A stretch of 23,006 nucleotides of DNA from Apostichopus parvimensis (taxonomy: Eukaryota; Echinodermata; Holothuroidea; Aspidochirotida; Stichopodidae): positions 3,170 to 26,175 of the forward strand of contig KN894095.1 of the NCBI GenBank assembly GCA_000934455.1. Reading direction: 5' to 3'. Below, one piece after another: positions 1 to 8,756 of this stretch; the stretch's first letter is position 1, and each line of letters begins with the position of its first letter. The notes beneath the pieces were generated by a model. It was not told the DNA's origin. It worked only from the letters and a program-made list of their open reading frames with translations, and searched no databases. The translations under genes were made by a program, and so were the position numbers.

Positions 1-85
1 GTGTAACATTAGGCAATAGGCCTTTGTTGATTGGCTCACAAGTTAATAGTAAGCCTATCGTATAAAGCCAGTGAGCGAATGAGCC

Positions 86-155
86 ACTCGCCAAAATGTC
101 GAGCGTAATGCATTTTTTGCTCGCCAGTCGCAAATTCTAGTCGCCAATGGCGAGT
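86..155. repeat. inverted ACTCGCCA/TGGCGAGT motifs in the left edge
   Basis: ACTCGCCA at 86-93 pairs with TGGCGAGT at 148-155, with further CTCGCCA and CGCCAATGGCG copies between and beside them. It looks like part of a small interspersed repeat cut off or decayed. The rest of 1-525 shows nothing I can name; the open frame at 147-362 is not supported. Confidence 0.4.
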
Positions 156-525
156 TGGCGACCGTATTTGTCGAGGCCTGCTAGGCATATACTATACAGA
201 AAGTATGTGTGCCGGAGTCCTAAGCATATACAGTACCTCACTGCTACTTTGAGCCGCTGCTCATTTAGAGCGGCGACTTCATACAATTTCCCAAATAATT
301 ATGTCTTTAGGCTGCAGATTGATGCGCGAAAAATATCGCTATTACTCCATTTCACTGCCTAAATCAAAGCGATATTTGACGCAATTATAATCTGAGGTTG
401 TAAGAGCATCTCTCTTCCAAAATTCCTAGCAATAACAACATCAAACTTGCCTCAAAACTCCTTAAATTGTTCTATACTTTGTGAATAATATATATTATAC
501 TTTGCGACGCTGTCAATGGTAGTTT

Positions 526-1443
526 CACAAGTTATTGCCAAAAAAACACATTTTGACTCATAAATGACCTTTGGTGACCTTGGATCACATCAGTTATTTT
601 GGAAAATGTGCCCCTACTTCATTCACAACTTGTCCTAATATACCAGCCATGTCAGACTTCGTGACTAGAAGTTGTTGCAAAAATTCGCATAAGTTGGCAG
701 TTTTTTGCACATAAGCAACCTTGGATGACCTTGGATGACCTGATGCTTTTTATCAAAATTGTTCCTCTTGATGATGTGCACTCAGTCCTAAAAATTTTTG
801 GCTACAATATACACACATAATGTAATTGCTAGAAAGGTATCTAAACAAACTTCTGGCCCCTCATAACTTGAGAACTGGGTGTCCGATTGAAGCAGGAGTT
901 TGTTTCTTCTATAAAGCACAAGAGCTCTATAATATATCAAAATATTGGCAAACTTTTCTTGTTTTGCCTGTATCTCCTAAAATGAGCATATTTTTCAAGA
1001 TTTGACCTTTTGACCTCACGGTCAGATGTAGTTTGACACGCTGATTCCACTGAAAAAGCAACATGACAAGTCTGTACGACCATCCTAACTGTACTTATTA
1101 AAAAACAAAAATATTGACCTCTGATAATTTCGCACACGAAGGTCGCACAGAGGTCAACCCATGGACAATTTTGATCGGAAAGTGAGAGCCGATTATGGCC
1201 ACGAAAATTCAAATAACCAAAAAACTAATACAGGTCGCCGGAGGTCAACCTGAGGTCAAAGGTCACCTAGATGCTGGTCCACTACTGGATTACAATAGTG
1301 TATCTCCCAACCTTGACGGACATTTTGTTCTCAAGTTATTGCAAAAATACTAGTTTTTGACGCCTGATTAACCTTTGTTGACCTTGGATCACATGACCGT
1401 TATGTTTGGAAACGATCCCTTACCACATTCACAACTACTCTTC
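526..1443 (+). repeat. single superunit of the TGACCT-rich higher-order repeat
   Basis: This stretch aligns in order with the long array at 8757-11616. Shared landmarks are the TTCACAAGTTATTGC block, TGACCTTGGATCACAT, GTCAGACTTCGT, GATGATGTGCACTC, AACTTGAGAACTGGGTGTCC, the AGGTCAAAGGTCA block and GTTATGTTTGGAAACGATCC. It lies in the same orientation as the array. Homology starts near 526 and stops near 1443. It contains no supportable gene, and the open frame on the minus strand at 937-1212 is repeat-derived. Confidence 0.8.
1253..1265 (+). promoter_or_regulatory. perfect DR1 nuclear-receptor-type motif in a repeat
   Basis: The sequence AGGTCAAAGGTCA is the textbook direct repeat with one-base spacing bound by RXR heterodimers and HNF4. 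Further perfect copies occur at 11184-11196 (plus), 10310-10322 (minus) and 14971-14983 (minus). All lie inside repeats, so function is only possible, not shown. Confidence 0.4.
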
Positions 1444-2245
1444 GTCAAATCCTTAAGTGCATCAATTATGAGCCCATCATGTTATATTAAGCCTAGTATT
1501 ACTATTATTGCTATATAAGTAATAGTAAGCCTAGCCTACAGTACTACTCAAGTAGTAGTTAGGTTAGGCCTATAGGCTGAGTCAGGTGCATTACAACTGA
1601 TAATATGTATTAGACTGGAACTTATAAATGATAATACGATTATGAATAAAGGAAAATTTAGGGCCACTAAAGAGAGTTAAAGGGTGTGAAGACTCGCACA
1701 CAAAGAAACGTCTAATGCTGGTAATCTGACCTAGTTTCGAATGAGGTGTAACAGAAGTGTTAGACACCACCATCGATCCAAAAAAACATGCACACAGATT
1801 GCTACGTTCGGTAATTAGACACTATTGTACAGTCAGTACATACAGCTGCGTTCAATACCCACATCACAGTGTACAAACGGTACAGCGATGGACATCTCAG
1901 GTCCAGCTAAAGATAACAAGGTATCACGTTTCAATACTGTCTGCATTTTGTTGCGACAAGCAGAAAACTTCACTTGCAAGCAACAGAAAGTTAACTTTTT
2001 CAGAGCGCGGAACGCGGTTTGGGGCGAGTCTTCAATGCCTTTAATACTAGGTACTGTGAAGTGGTAATGAAATGGGTGTACTGGCATGGGCCACACAGAA
2101 CTAGGCCATGTATTCTAAAAAGGATCAGATAGGTTGGATGCTCCTAGTCCTTGTGTAAATATATGAGTACACTAGGTCTAGTGACTTTGTTACTTATGTT
2201 GTGAGATAAAGTATATTTACATGATATGTGTTTTGGTACCTAAGA
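1444..2245. other. gene-free stretch between the repeat superunit and the CACTA relic
   Basis: AT-rich sequence with TAGGCCTATAGGCT-type runs near 1560-1580. Overlapping open frames on both strands at 1757-2096 have no family resemblance. A small palindrome, CACTAG-GT-CTAGTG (2170-2183), sits about 60 bp before the first transposase exon, but I see no partner at the far side. Part of this stretch should be the transposon's 5' end. Confidence 0.4.
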
Positions 2246-2371
2246 ATGCAGCCTTTCATTCATATACCTGTTAATCACTCCAAAAGGTACTTAGAGGAAA
2301 TTGGTATTGAGATACCTAGAAGGACAAGAAACCGATGGAAAGTTGCGGCTGCTAGCATTCCTGATATTCAT
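2246..2371 (+). pseudogene. N-terminal exon of the tnp2-like transposase
   Basis: An uninterrupted 42-codon exon starts MQPFIHIPVNHSK, runs through the basic motif IPRRTRNRW and ends at a good donor, CAT|GTAAGT, at codon phase 0. The next recognisable block begins at 3642, also at phase 0, after TTAACTTCTAG. The KRYLE...IPRRTRNRW pattern is what I would expect at the N-terminus of animal EnSpm transposases. The start at 2246 is the nearest in-frame ATG and is tentative. Confidence 0.65.
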
Positions 2372-3641
2372 GTAAGTATTTTTCAACAGTACTAGATCAA
2401 AAGTTAGTCTTGAATGCCCCAAATTATAGCATGCTATAATTGCTTGAAGTTTTTGAAACATACTTTTCTTTAGGTTTACTTTCCAAACTGTTCTCCGACT
2501 TTCTACATGAGCACACAAGATGAATGTATGTCACATAGAGGTATATTCCTCCATTGTGGTACACAAACAGTTCAAGAATTTTGACCAAAGGTGACCACAC
2601 TTAAAAATCTGGCATATTTGGGGCCAAAACAGCATACAGTACCTTAAAGAGAATGAGAAGAATGTAGCCTACAGATGTATTGTTCTGGACAGCTAAGTGT
2701 TTCTTTACAGTATATGTCCTTTTAATAAGAACATTAATAAAAGGGAGTGATTTAAAAGGATACTCCAGATCAAAATTTACTTTTTGTGTTAATGGAGAGC
2801 AAAATTTTCCTTTAAATCCTATTTGCCGTTTTGAGAAATTGACAGTTGAAGTTATTGTATATTCTACCATAAACAGACTTGATGCAAACAGGTACGCTGT
2901 CATAGATGCACACTCACCAAAATATGTTTTGTTTCTCATCTTTTTTCAATCTGTTGTTTTGACCTTGATAGGGTAGGGTTGATTGTTTACCTGAGGGTGA
3001 TGTGAACATTCTGACATGACTGTGACAAAGTCACAATATGGATACAACAAATAACTGAGTGGAAAATTAGGTGAAATTTGTAAAGAAGAACAAACTTTCG
3101 TTTGTGAATGTGAATCAATGACATCACACCTGTTTGCTCCAAGTTCACTTTAGTACTGGAGGCAACATCTTTAGCTGTCCATATATCGAAAACAAATTTG
3201 ATTCAAATTTTACCAGATGGTTAGAATATAATTCCCTTTCATATTTCAAAACTAATTTTTCTTATGGATCTCTCCTTTGTGATTTCAATAAGTATAGTCA
3301 TACATCTGTAATTGAAAACACAATTTTTTTTTTATAAATTAAAAAAATCGTCCACCTCGTGTAGCGTGTAAATTATAGTGATGGACCTTTCAAGCTTGTT
3401 AAATGACAGCTCAAAAAGAATATTGCAGGGTTATTTGATCTCCCATGAATGGCATTAGAAATCATACAGTTTTCATCTTCCTGTTTCATTCCTTCTCAAA
3501 GACTGTGCAAAGTATATGCAATGGTGATATTACTGTGTATGTGTGAGTGGCATCTTGGCTTCTAAACATGATATCTCACTAGGTAAACATTTCTTAAATG
3601 TCAAATTTGGTGATTACATGATCCCTATTGTTAACTTCTAG
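2372..3641 (+). other. intron-like gap inside the CACTA relic
   Basis: It is bounded by GTAAGT at 2372 and TTCTAG at 3641, both at phase 0, so it may be the transposase gene's first intron, possibly with later insertions. Overlapping frames on both strands at 2601-2976 have no recognisable content. An inverted repeat TGTGAC-AAA-GTCACA lies near 3020-3036. Confidence 0.4.
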
Positions 3642-3836
3642 GAGGATGCAGAAGCTGATGCTCACTCAGATGCTGAGGTAGGGGTACCTTTCGCCAGGGA
3701 AATATACTTTCCTGAAAATCGTGATTCAGATGATGCTGGTGAGCAAGGCCCTGTTACTTGGGAATGAGAATATCCTGTTGATGACTCTGAGGAAGAAGAT
3801 ATCTTTGAAGATACTGTTGAAGAGCTTGATGATGAG
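3642..3836 (+). pseudogene. acidic exon of the tnp2-like transposase, with internal stop
   Basis: The exon opens after TTCTAG with EDAEADAHSDAE and ends with a run of Asp and Glu, DDSEEEDIFEDTVEELDDE, before a GTGATG donor-like site. An in-frame TGA at 3765-3767 sits where a single base change from a sense codon would leave the frame open. The acidic linker is typical of the region between the N-terminus and the zinc-binding part of these transposases. The opposite-strand Ser-rich frame here is a shadow of the Asp/Glu codons. Confidence 0.6.
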
Positions 3837-4068
3837 GTGATGCAATTCACAGATTAATCTGTGTTCTAAAAAATATAGTACAGAACCTTTAACATCCTGC
3901 CGATCCGCTTACAGAAACCTCCAATATATACAACGTGTGGAAAGAATTTTTTTTCTTACATACTTCATTCACATTGACATTGGTCATGGAACAAGTTGGC
4001 CTCCTGAAAAATGAAAACATTTCATAGATAAGTTTAATGCCAGCTATTGAATTGAGTTTCTTCTTCAG

Positions 4069-5110
4069 CATGTTCTTCTTGAGGAAAATGGTGGTGTCCC
4101 ACCTCAAGAGTGTCTGCCACTTTATGATGGAGCCTTAATTACAGAGCCACTGAATTCATTGGCAATTCTGGCCTTTGCCTTGTAAACGTCATAGCTTAAA
4201 GATAGTGGCTGTTCGCGATCTCCTGCAGCTGATCAATATACATCTACCAGTAGTCTGCCTCCCGGAGACATTCTATCTATCATACTAAGTTGAATTTCAA
4301 ATTTCATGCTTATTGTAAGGGTTGCTGAACTACCTTGGTATGGACAGCATTTTGTCCTGCACAATTTGTGGTACAAACAACATAATGAAGTCGGATCTAG
4401 TTAAGGATGGTTTCTATTTAATTAACTTGCCCTTATCAATTCAATTACAAGATATAATGTAAACCTCATCACTGACTAAGTATTTTCATAACAAGGAACA
4501 AATTGAACTCATTTGGAACTGAGATGGCATGCCTGCTTTCCAGTCGAGTAAAGGTAGTGTGTGGCCGATCCAGTGTTTTGGTGAAAGCACTACCACCAAA
4601 TATTCGGAAGAAACACATTCTCATCAATAGACTTTGGTTTGGTACCAGCAAACCACAATTCTCGACTTTCTTGAAGCCTTTTGTGGATGAATTTCATAAT
4701 CTTGTGGACGATGGAGTGAAATAGACTGATGCTACAACTAATGTAGAACACAACACAACATAAAAGTATTTGCTACTTTGTGTGCTTGTGACTCTGTTGC
4801 AAAATGCCAGCTACAGGGGATAACGCAGTTTAATGGACATTTTGGATGTTCATGGTGCCTCCATGAAGGCGTGGTAGTTCCAAAAGGTCGTGGCCATGTT
4901 ATGACATACCCCTATGACTATCCAACTCCAGAGAAAAGGTCTCAGAGGGGTATGGAAGATCAAGCCATTCAGTTAGGTTCTGTTATGCCCCATAATGAAG
5001 GAGTGAAGGAAATATCCCCCGTGTTGGTACTGACACGATTTTATATAATTAGAGGGTTTCCAGTGGACTACATGCATGTCATTTGTGAAGGGGTAGGTGA
5101 GCATTATTGA
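4069..5110 (+). pseudogene. catalytic core of the tnp2-like transposase, broken
   Basis: After a clean acceptor (TTTCTTCTTCAG) the frame reads PLYDGALITEPLNSL and stops at TAA. A +1 frame then continues VRDLLQLINIHLP. Further blocks include FHAYCKGC and CTICGTN (probable zinc ligands), then DGMPAFQSSKGSVWPIQ at 4523, where the Asp aligns with the first acidic residue expected for the family. LWFGTSKPQFSTFLKPF follows and stops at TAG 4722-4724. After another shift comes CACDSVAKCQLQG, QFNGHFGCSWCLHEG, then KGRGHVMTYPYDYPTPEKRS and FPVDYMHVICEGVGEH, ending at TGA. At least four disruptions are visible. The order and spacing of motifs match the CACTA transposase core. Confidence 0.75.
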
Positions 5111-6176
5111 ATCTGTGGTTTGACAGAACACATCATAACAAGGAATGGTTCATCGGCAACGTCTGAGTACAGTTGATGAAAGGATAAAATACATCAGCCC
5201 ACCTAACGATGTTACTCGCCTCCCGAGATCGCTATCTAAGCACTCACTGGAAGGTGTCTGAGTTCAGATCATGGATATTGTTTTACTCACTTTCGTTTCT
5301 GAAAGGAGTCCTTCCCTCCGCATATCTAGCTCACATAACATTGTTAGTACATGCTATTTGGATGTTGTTACAAGACAGTGTAAAGGAACATGAAATTTCC
5401 TTGTGTGAAATTATCCTTGTGAAGTTTGTGTAACAAAGTATGGTGCCCACAACATATCATACAATGTTCATCTGTTACTACATTTAGCTGATACTGTGAG
5501 GAATTGTGGTCCTCTTTGGAGCAACTCCTGCTTTCCATTTGAAGGATATAATCGTAAAATTAAGAGTCTTTTCTCATGGCACACAAAAATATACAGGCTC
5601 AGATTGCTCAAAACTTTACATTACTGCAGGACTCCCTGCCAATATGCAACCAGCAGTTTGAAAAGTGTAGAAGGGCTTTTAAGAGGTTACCCTATCATGG
5701 TTAAGGCAGTTTCTTTAACATATGAGAATTTGCATGTGTTGCTAATAGGGAACCCTTGTAATTATGAACCAGCACCTACCATCAGAATTCTCTGATTCCG
5801 TTGATAAACTTGAATTACATAAATTTTCTAGTGTCTTATTGGATGGTCGGATCTTCAGAATCAGTCAAAGTACTGGTAGAAGGAAGAATTGTTACATTGC
5901 ATATATGGTTCACATCAAGTTGGTGAAATAAGAGCCATTGTCAGGGTATGAGGGCAAGAGAGCATCAAGGTTGTGTTTTCTGAGAAAAGAGTTAGAGAAT
6001 GCAAGTTTGGAAGTGATCAGCAAACTGGTGCAAATGCTAGCCATATATGTCAAATATAAGATTATAGGCAAGAGGTCCTTGTTGTCAAGTTAACTGTGAA
6101 GGCCATGAAATGTGTTACAGGCAAATTTGATAATAAGATATATCGTATGAAACTGCCTAATGGAATAGAGTTATTT
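5111..6176 (+). pseudogene. C-terminal (DUF4218-like) part of the tnp2-like transposase, broken
   Basis: The frames alternate. NLWFDRTHHNKEWFIG is followed in another frame by RLSTVDERIKYISPPNDVTR. Then come WILFYSLSFLKGVLP and AYLAHITLLVHAIWMLLQDS, and after a stop at 5431-5433 YNVHLLLHLADTVRN and CGPLWSNSCFPFEGYN. The last weak blocks are FSSVLLDGRIFR and IYRMKLPNGIELF, next to a GTAAGT donor at 6177. These are the usual C-terminal blocks of animal EnSpm transposases. Any further 3' exon is not recognisable. Confidence 0.7.
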
Positions 6177-7069
6177 GTAAGTATTATAGAGTATTTGTAA
6201 TCACATCAGGACATTGTCATCATGTTATCTTCTGGAACAATAACAAAAGTATTTTGGTGGCTTAATTTTAGCCATGATCATTTGAACAAAAGTTATGTTG
6301 AACATAGTAGATTCACTTTCAACAAGAAACAAATAGGTCAAAAATGTCAACCTTCTGTGCATATCTCTCATTCCAGTTACCAGCTTCCTGTATTAAGAAA
6401 TTTAGGTTATAAGAGTCTGTATTCCTCTTTTCCTGCAAATACGTTATTGAGTAACCAAACAGTGTTTTTATGTTTTTTTGTTAGAAATTTTTCATGATGC
6501 CCAAGTGGTAGTTAAAAAATTAGGTCACTGGATGCATATAATTGTTAGTATTTATTTTGCCATGGTGTAGCAGTAGTTTTGACAAACGTATTGTTTAATT
6601 TGGTTTGATAACCACACAAAACTCTTCATGCCCCTTAAGGTTTCGTTTTGTATAATAACATATTTTTGATAGAACTATTAATGAGGTATGCGTTTGTCAC
6701 TGATAGTGTTGGAAGATTAGAACCAGGTATGGTTGGATTTGTTAGCGCCTTGAAATGTCACTCCATAAACTGTACCGTAAGTACCGTGTAGGTGTATCCT
6801 AATTACCATGTAATCATTTAATCCCTGCATATTTTTTATGGAAAGAGCTTAGAATAATAAATGATCATCAAAATTCACAAAAATATGTCTTCTTTCTTTG
6901 TGTAAGTTAGTTGAAGTTAACAGACTCTCATTTTGATTTTGTATGCAGGATTGCTTTACATATTGTTTATGGACACGTGTCTGATGTAGAAATATCTCAA
7001 GAACCCTCTCTCCCTCTACTCCCACCACAAGAAAGTACCCTGAATATAACAGTAGACTTCAATCTTACC
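6177..7069. other. no gene seen downstream of the CACTA relic
   Basis: AT-rich sequence beginning at a donor-like GTAAGT. An acceptor-like TATGCAG lies near 6949, so a last transposase exon could follow, but no family motif is visible. The frames at 6222-6497 and 6911-7099 are unsupported. Confidence 0.35.
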
Positions 7070-7277
7070 AGAAGTTGCCTTTCACTAATGGAAAAGTGAA
7101 ATGATCCAGGTTTTAACTATAAATCTCTCCCTTCCTAACATATCTTTGCATTGCATTAACTTCCACCCCCCCCTTCCCCTAAAAAAAATAAATTAATTTC
7201 TATCTAACATGAAGTTGATATTCACTAATGGAATAGTGAAGTATAATTAAATGATCCATGTTTTTAACGTTAGATCT
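7070..7277 (+). repeat. direct duplication about 140 bp apart
   Basis: The segments at about 7070-7133 and 7210-7277 share GAAGTTG, TTCACTAATGGAA, TAGTGAA/AAGTGAA, AAATGATCCA and a TTTTAAC...AATCTC/GATCTC tail. The second copy contains the small palindrome TTCACTA-ATGGAA-TAGTGAA. It lies just past the dead CACTA element, but I see no proof that it belongs to its terminus. Confidence 0.5.
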
Positions 7278-7359
7278 CATGTACATGCTAGAGATCACAC
7301 AAAGGGTGAACATATTCTATGGGGTTTTAGAAGGTAAGCATACTTTCCACAAGTATTTT

Positions 7360-7575
7360 GTTATTGGGAAATTTGACATTTTCAACTTTCCGCAGGGTCT
7401 TACTAGGGAATTTGTTAGTTCCCATGGGGCAATGACATTTCCTGTAGGATTTTGTATCATTTCGTGTAGGGAATAGCTATTTCCTGTTGGGAAATGCATT
7501 TCCCCAAGACATTTTTCAGTTTCCTGCAGGAAATTACTAGGGAATTTGTTACTTCCCGCAGGGATGTGAAATTTC
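7360..7575 (+). repeat. degenerate tandem repeat of GGGAAA/TTTCCC blocks
   Basis: Short blocks such as TTTCC(C/T)GCAGGG, TACTAGGGAATTTGTTA and GGGAAATGCATTTCCCC recur every 20-40 bases. A 23-24 base copy (TTACTAGGGAATTTGTTA then G/C TTCCC) occurs at 7400-7423 and again at 7534-7556. Many blocks are short palindromes. Open frames on both strands (7258-7476, 7317-7595) come from the repeat and are not genes. It is followed by a run of 12-13 C near 7603-7616. Confidence 0.65.
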
Positions 7576-8756
7576 TCAAAAAGTGAGGTGGACATGTCCC
7601 CCTGCCCCCCCCCCCAGGATTGATGCCCATGTCCCAGGGCAACACCCCTTCCATTATAAAATCCTTCATTGCCTCAAGGCCTCCTATAAAGGGTTCAGGC
7701 CCCTACCCTGATCAGTTTGGAGAATGTTATTTTCATTTATTAGTACAACCTTCCTTTCAGAACTACTTATAAAAACTTTAATTATAACCTTAATATGCCT
7801 CAGATGACCCAACACCATATCTTTAATTCTTAATCACTTGGGAGAGCTTGGAATTTATGCTCACCCCACACCATGTTTTTCTTGGAGTGTTACATGTCAA
7901 CACTGAAATTCTGCCTACAGCCATCCTTTAAGTTTATTCACATCTCAAGGATAGATAAATTGACATGAAGATTATTGTGGGACAAATATCTTTTCAAGAG
8001 CATCTAACATGATGACATCACCAAACCCTTGCTGAGATCCACCTTCTGTAGTAAAGGCGGAGTTAGCTTGTGAAAATAGGTTACATGCAATCAACCATAT
8101 CTCAAAAACTTGTCAAGGTTGGTTTTTTACTATGTGTTACATTGTCTGCCACAGTAACGAAAATCCCTTTATTGGATACTGGTTTAAATTATAGCAAATA
8201 ACAATGGAGGGGGGGGGGGGGCGTCATTACTCTGGTTAAATAACTTTTTCATCCTTGACAACCTTCACAAGCCAGCAGTAAAATGAGAAAGAAAAGTCAC
8301 AATCAATTATTTGTCTGCTGAAACTGTTTATTTTGATTGAAAAACAGAGATAGAGAATAATCTACAAACTTGAAGTTAAATTCAGAAGATTTAGAAGATG
8401 AATAATTCTGTTATTCTTTTACACGTTTTGTGGGTACAAGATCCCATAAGAAATACCACATTTGCCTCTTTTGACACTGAATGTCCTCTTTATCCATCCA
8501 GTAGCAAAATATGGTGCCATCAGGGACATACAATAGTCACAGGACAAGTGAATTGTCAAAGTGTGTCTGTTTATGGTTTTCGTAAGCACTTATCAACATC
8601 CACTGTTACATGTTTAGTACTCTCTATTATTCTTGAAACAAACCAGTTACAAAGTGAAGTAGAATATCTAAAAGCTAACGGAATGTTTAATCTTTACTCA
8701 ACCTAACAAGGTCACCCTGGTTCCTTGCTTATAAGCCTATATTTACAAGGGAGCAG
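7576..8756. other. no gene seen; homopolymer tracts
   Basis: Contains a C run near 7603-7616 and a run of 13 G at 8209-8221. The 102-codon plus-strand frame at 8398-8706 has no recognisable motif, no splice context and no upstream signal that I can support. Confidence 0.4.

Larger units (their letters stand above)
2246..6176 (+). mobile_element. decayed CACTA/EnSpm DNA transposon (tnp2-type transposase)
   Basis: The coding remains of a CACTA-superfamily cut-and-paste transposon run across about 3.9 kb. The order is an N-terminal exon (2246-2371), an intron-like gap, an acidic exon (3642-3836), a Cys-rich and catalytic region (4069-5110) and a DUF4218-like region (5110-6176). Family hallmarks seen are SKRYLEEIGIEIPRRTRNRW, LWFGTSKPQFSTFLKPF, QFNGHFGCSWCLHEG, DYMHVICEGV, YNVHLLLHLADTVRN and CGPLWSNSCFPFEGYN. 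Known family knowledge supports tnp2 transposase and its DUF4218 tail. Stops and frameshifts interrupt every large block, so the element is dead. I could not locate convincing CACTA...TAGTG terminal inverted repeats or a 3-bp target duplication, so the true ends lie somewhere outside these coordinates. Confidence 0.8.

Noticed and set aside
937-1212. 91-codon minus-strand open frame
   Set aside because: It lies wholly inside the TGACCT-rich repeat and has no recognisable motif.
2170-2183. CACTAG-GT-CTAGTG palindrome as a CACTA terminus
   Set aside because: It begins with CACTA and is near the transposase start, but no matching inverted copy was found past 6.2 kb.
2601-2976. Overlapping open frames on both strands (112 and 98 codons)
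   Set aside because: They overlap antisense in AT-rich sequence in the CACTA intron-like gap, with no family motif on either strand.
3662-3850. Ser-rich minus-strand frame
   Set aside because: It is the reverse reading of the Asp/Glu-rich transposase exon.
8398-8706. 102-codon plus-strand frame
   Set aside because: No motif, splice context or homology that I can recognise; the length is within chance for this AT-rich DNA.
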